Of a stretch of DNA of 64,000 nt, positions 42,169 to 52,397 are shown in pieces; position 1 is the stretch's first letter, and each line of letters begins with the position of its first letter. The position numbers and the translations under genes are program-made. Under the pieces are notes generated by a model. It made no database searches. It was not told where the DNA came from and saw nothing but the letters and a program-made list of their open reading frames with translations. Origin of the DNA: a virus. The stretch covers positions 62,001 through 126,000 of the IMG/VR virus record IMGVR_UViG_3300005856_000023; one strand, 5' to 3'.

Positions 42169-44909
42169 CTTTTTTGCGATTTTATATGAAAGCTATAAAG
42201 TAGTTGTTGTAACAATTGATTTGATTTTATTTTTAACTCTGCTGGCAATGTAGCTTTACCTTGCTGTATTATGTTTGGTATAACACTATCAAGAAAATCA
42301 GAAGATTCAGCATTCAACATGAACAATTCTTTCATCACTGCTGGAGCATCATGAGCTAATATTGCCCAACTATCAAACTCTCCAATTCTATGTCCACCGG
42401 ATATCTTTTTACCTTTCATTGCTTGACCAGTTAGAGCTCTCTTTGGAGCATCTGCTACAGCATGTAATACTTCATCTGTTGTATGCTCCAACCTAAACCA
42501 ATACATGTAGCCAATGCTAACAGGATAGGTAGTGTAGGTTTTAAACTCAGGTAGATATAATTTTTGACTTGTGCTTATACTAAAATGTTTCTCTAGCCTT
42601 TGTATAGCAGCTTGTGTATCATCTCCATGTGATGATGGACTTGCAAATGGTGGTATAATAACAGGAATGGCCTGTATCTGTTTTGCTCTGTTGTATATCC
42701 TATTGAAATCATAGTCGCTTAATGCATGCAATGATTTCATCAGTTTATCCAAAATATTGGAGTTAAAGTATAATACTTCATAGAATTTTATAAAAGTCTC
42801 TTTAAAGGTTTTGAGATCCTTAACAAACTTTTGATAAACATGTTTTGCTATGTAAGATACAGCAAGTTCATATAACTGTCCAATGTTAGCTCTGTTGACT
42901 ACTCCTAATGGATCGCATATAACATGTACTGTTTCACCATATTCTGTTTTGGGCATTAATTCATCTGGTATGATTGCAGCAATAACTCCTTTGTTTCCAT
43001 GTCTATTACATAACTTATCTCCTAATCTAGCATGATTATATTTTGATAGCACAAAACTCAGTATAGCAATTGGTTTCTTATCGTTGTATCTAAAACCTTT
43101 TAGTTTTGATATATCTTCCGGTATTAAATATCTTGATTCAAAGTCACTATAGTATTTTGTATAATTTTGAACATAGGCTTTGTATTTGGTTATAAACTTA
43201 TCATATATTGGTTTAAGTTCCTTTACCCTATCATCATTTATATCAACATTTAGGTAAATAGCAAAATCCAATATATCATTACCTTTGAATCTGTAGTTAA
43301 TAACTCTACCTGCTACTTCTTTGAGTATTGATATTTCAGAATCTGATACAAATTCGCTATCAGATTGTTCTATTAGATGTTCGTCTTCTTCTTCCTCTAC
43401 ATCTTGCTTTTCATTTATTAACATTTCAACTCTGAACATTATCTCACCATCTTTAAATCTCTCACCTTTAAGCAATTTTGGATTTACTGCTACAATCTTT
43501 TGATCTTTCCAAATTGGTATATTAACTATAAAAGTCTTTTTTGTTACACTTAGTTGCTTAGCAAATGATTCAGATACCACAATACCATCTTCATATGTAT
43601 AACCTTTGTAGTGCATAAATGCCGTAAGCACATTCTTTCCTAAAGATAATGTTTCTTGTTTAACATAATCTGATTCAACTAAAATTTGATCTTTTTTGAA
43701 GACATCGTTAGTTTTTATATGCATATTAACATAATATTTACCTTTACCTGTGTTTAGTATTCTTGCTCCAGTATCATAAAATACTTCCCTTCCGTCTTTA
43801 TATTGAACAACTATATATCCGTCTTCTTTCTCTATAATTTTACCATCATCTTCTGCTCGTATGGTAAATAGTCCAGATGTAAGCCTTGGTATTATTGATT
43901 CTATACCTGTTGCAACAATAGGTATTTCGCTATTCTCCAATGGAACAATTGATCTAAGTTGGTTTGTTGCTAGCAAGACTCTATTACCATCATTATGCTC
44001 GATGAAAGGTATCATGCTCTCAAGTGGAGACAATATACTATAATGTCCTTCCAAAGCAGGTAACTCTATTCTTTTTATTTTACCTGATAAATCTGATATG
44101 TATGCTCCGAGTGTTAATCTGTTTGTCTTAGATGTGTTAGCATTCTCTGGAGTATCGTAAGCAGCTATCTTACCATAAACCGATTCATCTAAGTAACCTA
44201 TGTCTGCTACTGATGCTTCCTGTTTAATTCCATCTGGTCCTGTTAGTTTCAAAGTGAAAACTAACGATAGTTCCTCTAGTGGAGATGATGTTTCAGCTAT
44301 TTGTAGCAGCTCGGGTAGACGGTATCCGAATGCTGTACTATCTGACAATTTTTGAACTATAGTTGATGGATTAAAAAATCTTGATAGTTTAGCGTCTGGT
44401 TTATCTTGTATTTTTTGGTATAGTTTTAAGGACTTAACAAACTCTTTGTAGAAGACCTGTATTAGTAATTCTGCCCAACGTAATCTTGTATTATCTGATA
44501 GTCGTGGTTTAGATGCTTGACCAGACGCAGCTAAATACAAAGCATAAGCTACAACATCTTCTGCTTTTGTATCAATGTTATATAATCTTCTTATTAAATC
44601 CATCGTTATACTGTCTGTTTCAAAATCTAAAGCAACTAACAATACACCTTTGTATTTATTAGCATCATGTTCTGATTTTAATAGTTTTATAGTTTCAAAA
44701 GCTGCATCAACTAGTTTGAATTTATCCTTTTCTATACTATGTGAATCAAGTTGTTCAACAAATTTTTGAAATTCATCTGATTCAAGTAAACCTTGTATTA
44801 TATCTGGATCGTATACGAACTCACTTTGTCTCTTGAAGACAAGTTTTTTACCATCAGCTAGAGGAAAACTTATAATGTTTTTTGATGTTATATTTCTCTT
44901 GCTAGACAT
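42165..44909 (-). CDS. RNA polymerase beta subunit, C-terminal part
   Basis: 914 residues. SPLEELSLVFTLKLTGPDG, then VYGKIAAYDTPENANTSK (usual HYGRICPIETPEGPNIG), ESMIPFIEHNDGNRVLLATNQLRSIVPL (usual LIPF.EHDDANRALM.SNM.RQAVPL), YEDGIVVSE, GDKLCNRHGNKGVIAAIIPDELMP, DPLGVVNRANIGQLYE and GGHRIGEFDSWAILAHDA cover the catalytic half of beta. The N-terminal lobe is missing and is supplied by the 62504 gene. An acidic insert (QDVEEEEDEHLIEQSDSE) is lineage-specific. Divergent from the protease gene with 22 bp between ATGs. Confidence 0.92.
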   Translation of the reverse strand: MSSKRNITSKNIISFPLADGKKLVFKRQSEFVYDPDIIQGLLESDEFQKFVEQLDSHSIEKDKFKLVDAAFETIKLLKSEHDANKYKGVLLVALDFETDSITMDLIRRLYNIDTKAEDVVAYALYLAASGQASKPRLSDNTRLRWAELLIQVFYKEFVKSLKLYQKIQDKPDAKLSRFFNPSTIVQKLSDSTAFGYRLPELLQIAETSSPLEELSLVFTLKLTGPDGIKQEASVADIGYLDESVYGKIAAYDTPENANTSKTNRLTLGAYISDLSGKIKRIELPALEGHYSILSPLESMIPFIEHNDGNRVLLATNQLRSIVPLENSEIPIVATGIESIIPRLTSGLFTIRAEDDGKIIEKEDGYIVVQYKDGREVFYDTGARILNTGKGKYYVNMHIKTNDVFKKDQILVESDYVKQETLSLGKNVLTAFMHYKGYTYEDGIVVSESFAKQLSVTKKTFIVNIPIWKDQKIVAVNPKLLKGERFKDGEIMFRVEMLINEKQDVEEEEDEHLIEQSDSEFVSDSEISILKEVAGRVINYRFKGNDILDFAIYLNVDINDDRVKELKPIYDKFITKYKAYVQNYTKYYSDFESRYLIPEDISKLKGFRYNDKKPIAILSFVLSKYNHARLGDKLCNRHGNKGVIAAIIPDELMPKTEYGETVHVICDPLGVVNRANIGQLYELAVSYIAKHVYQKFVKDLKTFKETFIKFYEVLYFNSNILDKLMKSLHALSDYDFNRIYNRAKQIQAIPVIIPPFASPSSHGDDTQAAIQRLEKHFSISTSQKLYLPEFKTYTTYPVSIGYMYWFRLEHTTDEVLHAVADAPKRALTGQAMKGKKISGGHRIGEFDSWAILAHDAPAVMKELFMLNAESSDFLDSVIPNIIQQGKATLPAELKIKSNQLLQQLLYSFHIKSQKS

Positions 44910-44931
44910 ATTTTTGCGAGCTTTAATTTCA

Positions 44932-45591
44932 ATGGAAACAAAACTTATCTATGAGAGTGCTAGTTTTGATGTAGAAATTGAATCTGACAGGGGTAAACCA
45001 ATAATCTATGCTACCTTACAAAGCTTTGATGTTCCAAACATAAATAAAAGAATTTATCCATTTGAAACAATGAAACCTGCAATAGAAAGTTTCAAACAAT
45101 TAGTTGCTAACAGAGAAGCATTTGGTGAATTTGGACATCCCTACTCAAACGATATAGAGAGACTAGTTACAATTCATCCTCAGTTTGTATCTCATATAAT
45201 TAGACATGTAGAAGTTGATGAGAACAAAAAACTACTTAAAGGTGTTATCTATCCAACAGGTCCATATGGAAAGCATTTAATTGAGTTAGCACAAATGGGA
45301 GCAATAGGTTTTTCAGCTAGAGTATTAGCAAGCTGGATCAGAGAAAGTGACTACACAAAGCCAGTTCCACCTATAAGAATTATTTGTTATGATGCTGTTA
45401 TAAGACCATCGCATCGTGAAGCATACATTGAAAGTATAAGATTTGAAAATGCTACAAATATAAATAATGATATGGAAGTAGAAGGAATAGCTTGTGACAT
45501 AGATTGTGCAAAAGTCAAAAAATATGCTTCTCAAAAAGGACTTATAGTTCCTAATGCTAATTTCAATCTGCTCAAGATTTCCAAAAAATAA
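44932..45591 (+). CDS. Prohead core protease (T4 gp21-like, S80)
   Basis: 219 residues from the ATG at 44932 (METKLIYESASF); a longer frame would overlap the rpoB start. NINKRIYPFETMKPAIESF, FGEFGHPYSNDIERL (catalytic His in G(E/F)..HP), SHIIRHVEV..NKKLLKGVIYPTGPYGKHL and GAIGFSARV (catalytic Ser) match the herpes-protease-like prohead peptidase. It cleaves scaffold and capsid during maturation. The major capsid protein was not recognised in this window. Confidence 0.85.
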   Translation: METKLIYESASFDVEIESDRGKPIIYATLQSFDVPNINKRIYPFETMKPAIESFKQLVANREAFGEFGHPYSNDIERLVTIHPQFVSHIIRHVEVDENKKLLKGVIYPTGPYGKHLIELAQMGAIGFSARVLASWIRESDYTKPVPPIRIICYDAVIRPSHREAYIESIRFENATNINNDMEVEGIACDIDCAKVKKYASQKGLIVPNANFNLLKISKK

Positions 45592-45593
45592 TT

Positions 45594-47231
45594 TTACTCT
45601 TCTGCTAATTGTTTAATACGAGATTCTACATTAATATTTTTTGTCTCATATGTAAATGATTGAGATGCTCTTTCAAACAATAATCCTAGACCTAATCTAT
45701 GTGGCATAATTTTAATTGATTCTTTTGTCATTGGAAAATCAAACTTTCTATCAAAGAAGTAAATGTTATTGTCTTTTGTTAATAGTTGAGCCATAACCAA
45801 TAGCTCAATCATAGATAGTGGAATTCTTTCTTTGTATGAGAGCATACTAAACAATACCTCTATTAACTTATAGAGATGCTTTTCATCTTCAATTACAAAC
45901 TTGCTGTTTAATATCTTCTTTAATAGTTTGATAGAGTTTACAATTGAATGATAGTTTATTGTAAACAGAGGTCCTTGATAGTTATCCACGTTCTTATCTA
46001 TGAAGAGTAGATAACCTGGTTGTAAATCAATCTCTATACTTTTATCGTTACATTTTATTATCATTTTTGTTTCATGTAATAATATATGTTTTACAGTTAA
46101 GATTTTTGTGTCAAACCTTATGTCAGCTGGCTTATCAAGTATAATGATATTTCTGTCCATTCTCAATAAATCAGGATAGGATGTTAGTAAGTTAGTAAAT
46201 GTGTTTGCTATGTTAACAGCAGAACCTGTATGAAACACTCTTAATGTTAGTTGTACTCCTCTCTCTCCTAAAGTTTGAGCAGTGATTATTCCTATCTCAT
46301 CGTAATCTCTATAATACCAATCTCCAAAACATCTTCTACAAATACCGTTATCTGTTTTGCAATGTAAAACTGATCTAAAGGGAATACTATGTCCGATTAA
46401 ATGTTTATCCTCTTTTGTCAACATTTTTTCTTTGTTAGTTCTAATGTCATAATAATACCTACCAACAAGATTGTAAAAGTTTGATTCAGTTACTTTGTAG
46501 ACGATATATTGATTGCTATGACAATCTTCCTCTTTGAATCTGATATGCGATAAGTTGTAAATGAATTGTCTTGTTAGATAGCCGGGTTCAAATGTTGAAA
46601 CTGCTTTATCATAGGTTGCTTTTCTAGCTCCTTCTCCAGATCTAACCAAAGATTGTAGAGATAATCCATCTAGATAGTTATCTTCAATAAATATTAGTTT
46701 TCCAGGTGCTGTCTCTATATAACCCCTGGCTAGTAACATTTGTCTTAATTGTATATCTGATGCTCTAACTCCGCTATCAACAATATTGACAAGCAAATTA
46801 TTTCTTTCCTTTAAGGATGTTTTGAATTCATTGTAATACTTTTCGAGTAACAAATTTTTATTTATGATGTTCGTAGTATTTTTAATCTCCTTTATGTATT
46901 GCTTACGTATCTCATTTAAATCTAATAAATCATCTAGTGTTATGGAAAAAGATGCAAAAGTAGATAAACAGTGTCCTAATTTATACATGTAATCTATGCA
47001 TTCCAAAGTTTTATCTGGATTGTTACTATTTAACTCTATTAAATTGGATATAAATTCTGACATAGTTTTTTTGTTAAATTTTGCAGGGATATTATTTTCG
47101 TCTAGTTCTAATCCAAAGTCTTTTATAACGTTTATTAGAAATTGTTTTAAATCAAAATCGTATTGTTCCAATTTTTGCATACATTCATTACAAAATTTTT
47201 TCATTTGCTTTAGGTAATCAACCGGTTGCAT
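45594..47231 (-). CDS. RNA polymerase beta' subunit, C-terminal part (set Y)
   Basis: 545 residues. TMSEFISNLIELNSNNPDKT matches the ..KK.I..L......G..... segment. SGVRASDIQLRQMLLARGYIETAPGKLIFIEDNYLDGL with GEGARKATYDKAVSTFEPGYLTRQFI is the bridge helix. CKTDNGICRRCFG supplies zinc Cys. IGIITAQTLGERGVQLTLRVFHTGSA is a well-conserved trigger loop. It picks up where the 5954 gene ends, so the two probably make one split beta'. Headed by a start-linked box. Confidence 0.9.
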   Translation of the reverse strand: MQPVDYLKQMKKFCNECMQKLEQYDFDLKQFLINVIKDFGLELDENNIPAKFNKKTMSEFISNLIELNSNNPDKTLECIDYMYKLGHCLSTFASFSITLDDLLDLNEIRKQYIKEIKNTTNIINKNLLLEKYYNEFKTSLKERNNLLVNIVDSGVRASDIQLRQMLLARGYIETAPGKLIFIEDNYLDGLSLQSLVRSGEGARKATYDKAVSTFEPGYLTRQFIYNLSHIRFKEEDCHSNQYIVYKVTESNFYNLVGRYYYDIRTNKEKMLTKEDKHLIGHSIPFRSVLHCKTDNGICRRCFGDWYYRDYDEIGIITAQTLGERGVQLTLRVFHTGSAVNIANTFTNLLTSYPDLLRMDRNIIILDKPADIRFDTKILTVKHILLHETKMIIKCNDKSIEIDLQPGYLLFIDKNVDNYQGPLFTINYHSIVNSIKLLKKILNSKFVIEDEKHLYKLIEVLFSMLSYKERIPLSMIELLVMAQLLTKDNNIYFFDRKFDFPMTKESIKIMPHRLGLGLLFERASQSFTYETKNINVESRIKQLAEE

Positions 47232-47245
47232 TGATATAAATTTAG
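47232..47245 (-). promoter_or_regulatory. CTAAATTT start-linked box
   Basis: CTAAATTTATATCA ends at the beta' C-part ATG. Confidence 0.7.
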
Positions 47246-47276
47246 ATTATGTGCATACTACAAAAACAAAAAAATA

Positions 47277-50200
47277 TCATCTTAGATTGAAGTAACTATA
47301 ATTTGGAGACATGGAGAAATTAGGATTTATTAATCCAAACCATGTAGAAAGCAAATTATTATTTACATTTTGATTTACATTAAAAGCAGATGATAGTGTT
47401 GCATTCAAACTATCTAAACTGTTTGATATATTCTGTAGTAAAGATACCATTGTTGATGTATTTGTAGCAATTGTATTAAGTATTTGCGTATTGAGATCTA
47501 CTGATGTTACTTGAGGTGTTTGTATATTTGTAGTATTCTCATCTTTAAATGTTACTTGAGGTGTTTGTATATTTGTAGTATTCTCATCTTTAAAGAATTG
47601 GTCTCTTACGCCTTTGTATAATCCATATAAACCACCTAATATTCCTCCACCGATTGCTCCTACACCAGTTCCGAGACCTGGTATAATAGAACCAACTGCT
47701 CCACCTATTCCTGCACCTAGAGATGCCCATTCTGCTACTGAACCTAGAGTTTTTAGTAGTTTACCAGCTAAGCTATCACCTCCAACTAGATCTGCTAGTT
47801 TATCTGCTCCCCAGGATATTCCCATACCTAATAAAGCCAAAGGAGAAAATCGTCCTATCATTCTTGGTAGCCATTTAATACCACCTTTGATACCTTTTAA
47901 TCCAAAATCCATGATTTTCCCAATACCAAGTTTACGACCGATTGAACGAATGCCTCTTATTATCTTACCCAACAATCCTAGCTTACGAGCAGCTAACACT
48001 CCAGCAGTCGCTCCTACACCAAATGTAAACAAGTCTGAGTTTGATAAGTCACCTAGTATATTTCCTAGTATTGGTAATAAGAAACTACTCAGAAACATAG
48101 GTGAATTAAAACCATAGAAAGATTGTCCTAGATTTCCTGGTTGATTTTGTTTAGAACGATTACAGACACATTCTTGTATTTGATGTAGTATTTTAGGAAT
48201 ATAATCATTGCTATTAGAACCATAAACATTCTCTAGCGTATCTCTTATGCTTCTTAATAACATATAATATGAATTTCTATCAACTTGTTGATCTGTAAAT
48301 AGATGATACATTCTTTCTCCATTTAACATTATTTGATTAAGTTTCAACTCAAGTTCTTCATATAGATTAGATAATATCGTATTTATATTGTTTAGTATGT
48401 TACTTAAGTCTACACCAACCTTAGAGTTAACTTCATATAGAGTAGACAATATCGTATTTATATTGTTTAGTATGTTGCTCAAGTCTGTACCAATCTTAGA
48501 GCTAACATCATGTAGAGTAGACAATATCGTGTTTATACTGTTTAGTATGTTACTCAAGTCTATACCAACCTTAGAGTTAACTTCATGTAGAGTAGACAAT
48601 ATCGCGTTTATATTGTTTAGTATGTTACTTAAGTCTATATCAACCTTAGAGCTAACATCTGTTTGTTGAGTTGCAATCTCTACTTGCTCAAATTCCAAAT
48701 TTTCGTTTCCAACTAAATTAGTTTGTATCGCATTATTCGCTCTTGCAATCTTTCCTTTGCCAGTTAGTGCTCTTATAAAATGTCCAAATGTTGCATTAAT
48801 TAGAGAACTAATTCCTCTTAACAAACCAGTTCCAACTTTAAATCTACCTCCAAAGAAATCATCTATAGTAGCAGCAGTTTCCAATAAAGTCTTAGCAAAT
48901 CTGTTTCTGAAATTAGCTATCTTTTCAATTGCATTTCTTAACCCTAGTGGTTCAATAAAACCTTTATTTACTGTTTCTATGAAGCGTTTGTATACATCTG
49001 TAAATCTACCAGTTAAGTATTCTGTTATTCTTCCACCTGTTATTAGTTTGTCTAGTCCTTTTGCAATTTTGGTGTATGGAGCAAAGAAACTTGTTATTAT
49101 CTCTAAAATGTTTTTACTTGTTAGTTTTCTTAATGCAGATACTCCTCCTAATGCAGCAAATGCATAAATTGCTTTTCCAAGGATTGGACCTACGAAAGGT
49201 ATGAGTGATGCAACAGGAGCCAATATAGTTACTACAGTGGAAGCTAACCATAGGCCGGTTAAGACTTTAAGACTTTGACCTAGGCCGTAGGATATATTGG
49301 CTATAATGTATCTAAATCTATTACCAGCTACTGCTCTAGTTGCTATATCTCTAAGTAATTGATAGTAATCCTTATATCCAAATACATCTGCTAGTAATCC
49401 ACCTGGAGCAGCAAGCTCGATTATCTCACCAATAGAACCACCTGTTAATAGTTTTTGTTGTTGTTCCGCAATCCTACTGAGTTTATGAGACTGAGCTAAA
49501 ACATCTGATACATAATCTATGACAGATTCATAATCTCCTATTGTGAGCATAAACAATATCCTACCATAAACAGTTGATGCAATATTAGGAGGTATAGCTC
49601 CTGCTCTGACCATTCCTATTAATTGTTGTAGATACGGTACTATTTTTGCTCTATGTCCCAGTTGTTCAAATCTATATTGTAACAATTCTTTTTCAAATGT
49701 ATCAAGTAAACCAAAATCAACTGGTTGAAATTCACCAAGAATCTTTTCCAATTCGTTAATGGTATTTTTAAGGTTAATTGCGGAACCAAATCTATAAGAT
49801 ATTGATGTAAGCCAATCTTTAACCAAATCAAAATTAGTTCCTTCTCTTAAAGCTTTTACAACAGTTTCTATTTCTGTTTGCGGTTTAGATGTAAATACTT
49901 CTATCAACTTATTCAATTCAGGTTTTTTGATTTTGCCTTCCATATCAACAATTAATCCTGGATTGATTAACAACATCTGCAGCATAGATTGGAAACGAGG
50001 ATAAAAATTAGCATCTGTTAGGTTAAACCCTCTTTTATTCAACTCCTCTATTAGTGTATTTATTGCAATCTGTCTAGTACTTAAGTAGTCTTTTTCCAAT
50101 AGTTGAGCAAATCTATCGTTAATAAAGAATGATAATATTGGCGTAAGAAATTTAAATCTTGCTAGTCTAAACAATCTGCTTTGTCCAGCTATATTTAATT

Positions 50201-51041
50201 CCTCCATTAAATATTTTTCGATGACTCGTTCTACATTTAATCTTCTAATAATATCTTGTTCTGTTAAACCTATTCCAAGATTAACTTTACTCAAAATATT
50301 TATCGTAGATTTTCGTTGTTCTCTTTTTGTAGACTGATCTTCAGATTCAAGATTAACTTTACTCAAAATATTTATCGTAGATTTTCTTTGTTCTCTTTTT
50401 GTAGACTGATCTTCAGATTGTTGAGCAACAAAACCTGCACATCCACAACCTCTAAATGGTAAGAAATATCTATACATTGCTGATTGTATAGCAGTTATTC
50501 TAGCTACATTTCTGCTAATTGAATCAAGATAAGTTATTGTAGCTTGATAAAAATCTTTACCTTTAAATCTGGTTCTATCTGTTACAGCAAAAACATCATC
50601 CAATTCTTCAATAAACTCATTTAGCATTTTATTTAACTGACTTCTATTTAACTTAAAGAATTGCTCTAGCCAATTACGAGTTTGTGCTTCGTATCTTCTA
50701 CCAAGTTCTGTTGAACTTCTAAGTACTCTAATAATTTCAGTTTGTAAATCACGGGCATTTGGAAATTTTCGTAAGAATATATCTGCTATCTTGGTAGATA
50801 TCTTCCTTGTAATCTTCTCTATAAAGTTATCTTTAAATACCGACTCTTCTAATTTTTGTCGCTCTTCAAAAGTTTTTTGTAATTGTGATACTGCTTGCTG
50901 TAATTTTATTTGTAGTTCTGTTTCTCTTTGTGCCCTTATAAGAGATTGTTCAACAGTTATTCTTGTTTGTCTCTCTATATTTTTAAGTGTCTCTAGAATA
51001 TTTTGTAGTATGTTATTATTGTTATCGTAAACAGTAGCCAT
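47277..51041 (-). CDS. Tape measure protein
   Basis: 1254 residues, the longest gene. Long helical N-terminal region (QSLIRAQRETELQIKLQQAVSQLQ...), several hydrophobic Gly/Ala segments (VVTILAPVASLIPFVGPILGKAIYAFAALGG; GAVGSIIPGLGTGVGAIGGGILGGLYGLYKG) as in tail-length proteins that enter the host membrane, and three sets of in-frame tandem repeats. Sets tail length and would pass through the tail at infection. The neighbouring 51066 gene may be a partner. Confidence 0.85.
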   Translation of the reverse strand: MATVYDNNNNILQNILETLKNIERQTRITVEQSLIRAQRETELQIKLQQAVSQLQKTFEERQKLEESVFKDNFIEKITRKISTKIADIFLRKFPNARDLQTEIIRVLRSSTELGRRYEAQTRNWLEQFFKLNRSQLNKMLNEFIEELDDVFAVTDRTRFKGKDFYQATITYLDSISRNVARITAIQSAMYRYFLPFRGCGCAGFVAQQSEDQSTKREQRKSTINILSKVNLESEDQSTKREQRKSTINILSKVNLGIGLTEQDIIRRLNVERVIEKYLMEELNIAGQSRLFRLARFKFLTPILSFFINDRFAQLLEKDYLSTRQIAINTLIEELNKRGFNLTDANFYPRFQSMLQMLLINPGLIVDMEGKIKKPELNKLIEVFTSKPQTEIETVVKALREGTNFDLVKDWLTSISYRFGSAINLKNTINELEKILGEFQPVDFGLLDTFEKELLQYRFEQLGHRAKIVPYLQQLIGMVRAGAIPPNIASTVYGRILFMLTIGDYESVIDYVSDVLAQSHKLSRIAEQQQKLLTGGSIGEIIELAAPGGLLADVFGYKDYYQLLRDIATRAVAGNRFRYIIANISYGLGQSLKVLTGLWLASTVVTILAPVASLIPFVGPILGKAIYAFAALGGVSALRKLTSKNILEIITSFFAPYTKIAKGLDKLITGGRITEYLTGRFTDVYKRFIETVNKGFIEPLGLRNAIEKIANFRNRFAKTLLETAATIDDFFGGRFKVGTGLLRGISSLINATFGHFIRALTGKGKIARANNAIQTNLVGNENLEFEQVEIATQQTDVSSKVDIDLSNILNNINAILSTLHEVNSKVGIDLSNILNSINTILSTLHDVSSKIGTDLSNILNNINTILSTLYEVNSKVGVDLSNILNNINTILSNLYEELELKLNQIMLNGERMYHLFTDQQVDRNSYYMLLRSIRDTLENVYGSNSNDYIPKILHQIQECVCNRSKQNQPGNLGQSFYGFNSPMFLSSFLLPILGNILGDLSNSDLFTFGVGATAGVLAARKLGLLGKIIRGIRSIGRKLGIGKIMDFGLKGIKGGIKWLPRMIGRFSPLALLGMGISWGADKLADLVGGDSLAGKLLKTLGSVAEWASLGAGIGGAVGSIIPGLGTGVGAIGGGILGGLYGLYKGVRDQFFKDENTTNIQTPQVTFKDENTTNIQTPQVTSVDLNTQILNTIATNTSTMVSLLQNISNSLDSLNATLSSAFNVNQNVNNNLLSTWFGLINPNFSMSPNYSYFNLR
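47505..47594 (-). repeat. 45-bp direct repeat in the tape measure gene
   Basis: Two adjacent units encode (DENTTNIQTPQVT)-type 15-residue repeats. Confidence 0.75.
48360..48660 (-). repeat. Four 75-bp repeats in the tape measure gene
   Basis: Four 25-residue units V(S/N)SK(V/I)..DLSNILN.IN.ILS.L(H/Y). In frame and coil-forming; a protein repeat, not a DNA array. Confidence 0.8.
50278..50421 (-). repeat. 72-bp direct repeat in the tape measure gene
   Basis: Two nearly identical units encode SEDQSTKREQRKSTINILSK plus linker (24 residues each), so the duplication is recent. Confidence 0.8.
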
Positions 51042-51065
51042 ATTTTGCTGATGCTACAAAAAAAG

Positions 51066-52370
51066 TTATACTCTACAGATTTCCTGTACACTAGAACGTA
51101 TAATACGTTGATAGACTTTCATTATGTAATTTAATAACACATCAGTATTGTAATCCTTAAGTAAAACTTTTGAAGCAACATGAAATATAGCAAACACTAG
51201 TAATAAGTATTGCTCTAGATATGTTGACTGAGATATGTATTGTTTCAAGGTAGGATTATTTTTTTGTAGGAATTTTTGTAGTTTACTTATGCCGTATATA
51301 AACTTTCTTCCTCTGAATTGTATGTGGTATTGTATGTATCCTTTAGTTATGATTTTCTCCATAACATATATAACATTCATTTCCTCTACAGTTGGAAGTT
51401 TTTTTGTAAATGTAATTGTGATGTTTTCCTTTAACAGTTTTGTTAACGCTTTACGTAAATCAGCTCTATCAATTTCATTTATTAATGCATATGAGATTAA
51501 TGTTCTTGTTTTATCGTCTAGCAACATTAAAGATTTTGATTCACCATATTTTACACTTAAAACTGGTAATATGAAGTAACGATAAATAAAGTTGTCTTGT
51601 CTAATTACATCTGCTTGATTTATATCTTGTTGTATATCAACATTCTTAACTATTTCCTTTTTAAGGATATTTGCTATAAAGTAGGTTCTAGTATCAGTTG
51701 TGCTAGCAATTTTGTCTATATATCTAACATCATATCTTGCTTTTCTCATTATTAGCAATGACAATGATCTATTAACAACAGCTCCAATTGCTTGCAAACC
51801 AATTAGTTTGTTATCTATAAACCATCTTTTGCTAGTAAATGCAGATATTATAATGTCGTTTATTATATGTAGTATGTCATCATATTCATCAATACTTAAC
51901 ATATCTCTGAGTATACTGAGTATACCCTTATTGTTATAAAGTGTATTTCTCAAATTATTGCTAATGTAAGTCAACAATAATGGATTAACCTGCTTCAAGA
52001 AATTAATAGTGTAACTGTATATCTTTTTTGATTGTTCGTATTTGTCTACATCTTTGATGATTAGTGATAATAACAAAGAAAAGGGTGAAATCATTTTAAG
52101 TGTTTCTGTGTTTAATTTCAATATCAAATTACGTTTTTGCGAAGCTACGTCAATCTTGTTAATATCCTCAATGTAAGGTAGTCTGTTTTTACAGACCTCA
52201 ATAAATCTATCCAAATCATGTTTCATAATAGCATCAACCATATCATTGTCATCAGCAAAGAACATGTTAGTTATGTCAATTGCATCTGGGTAGTGTATTT
52301 TGTGTAGTTTGTTAATAGGTCCAATCAATTGATTGTTAAAATATAGTTTGTCTTCCTGTAATACAAACAT
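51066..52370 (-). CDS. Hypothetical protein beside the tape measure
   Basis: 434 residues, helical, Ile/Leu/Asp/Lys-rich, no motif recognised. Opens MFVLQEDKLYFNNQLIGPINKLHKIHYPDAIDITNMFF. Headed by a start-linked box and ending 24 bp before the tape-measure ATG, so probably made with it. A tail chaperone or baseplate role is a context guess. Confidence 0.65.
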   Translation of the reverse strand: MFVLQEDKLYFNNQLIGPINKLHKIHYPDAIDITNMFFADDNDMVDAIMKHDLDRFIEVCKNRLPYIEDINKIDVASQKRNLILKLNTETLKMISPFSLLLSLIIKDVDKYEQSKKIYSYTINFLKQVNPLLLTYISNNLRNTLYNNKGILSILRDMLSIDEYDDILHIINDIIISAFTSKRWFIDNKLIGLQAIGAVVNRSLSLLIMRKARYDVRYIDKIASTTDTRTYFIANILKKEIVKNVDIQQDINQADVIRQDNFIYRYFILPVLSVKYGESKSLMLLDDKTRTLISYALINEIDRADLRKALTKLLKENITITFTKKLPTVEEMNVIYVMEKIITKGYIQYHIQFRGRKFIYGISKLQKFLQKNNPTLKQYISQSTYLEQYLLLVFAIFHVASKVLLKDYNTDVLLNYIMKVYQRIIRSSVQEICRV

Positions 52371-52384
52371 ACAAAAAATTTTAG
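52371..52384 (-). promoter_or_regulatory. CTAAAATT start-linked box
   Basis: CTAAAATTTTTTGT ends at the ATG at 52370. Confidence 0.6.
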
Positions 52385-52397
52385 TATAGTTGCATAT

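Noticed and set aside
47614-48117. Long plus-strand open frame inside the tape measure gene
   Set aside because: It is antisense to the Gly/Pro-coding part of the tape measure, has no start signal and a composition expected of an antisense shadow.
48360-48660. Regularly spaced 75-bp repeats, considered as a CRISPR array
   Set aside because: The units are in frame with the tape measure gene, have no distinct spacers, and encode a coil-like protein repeat.
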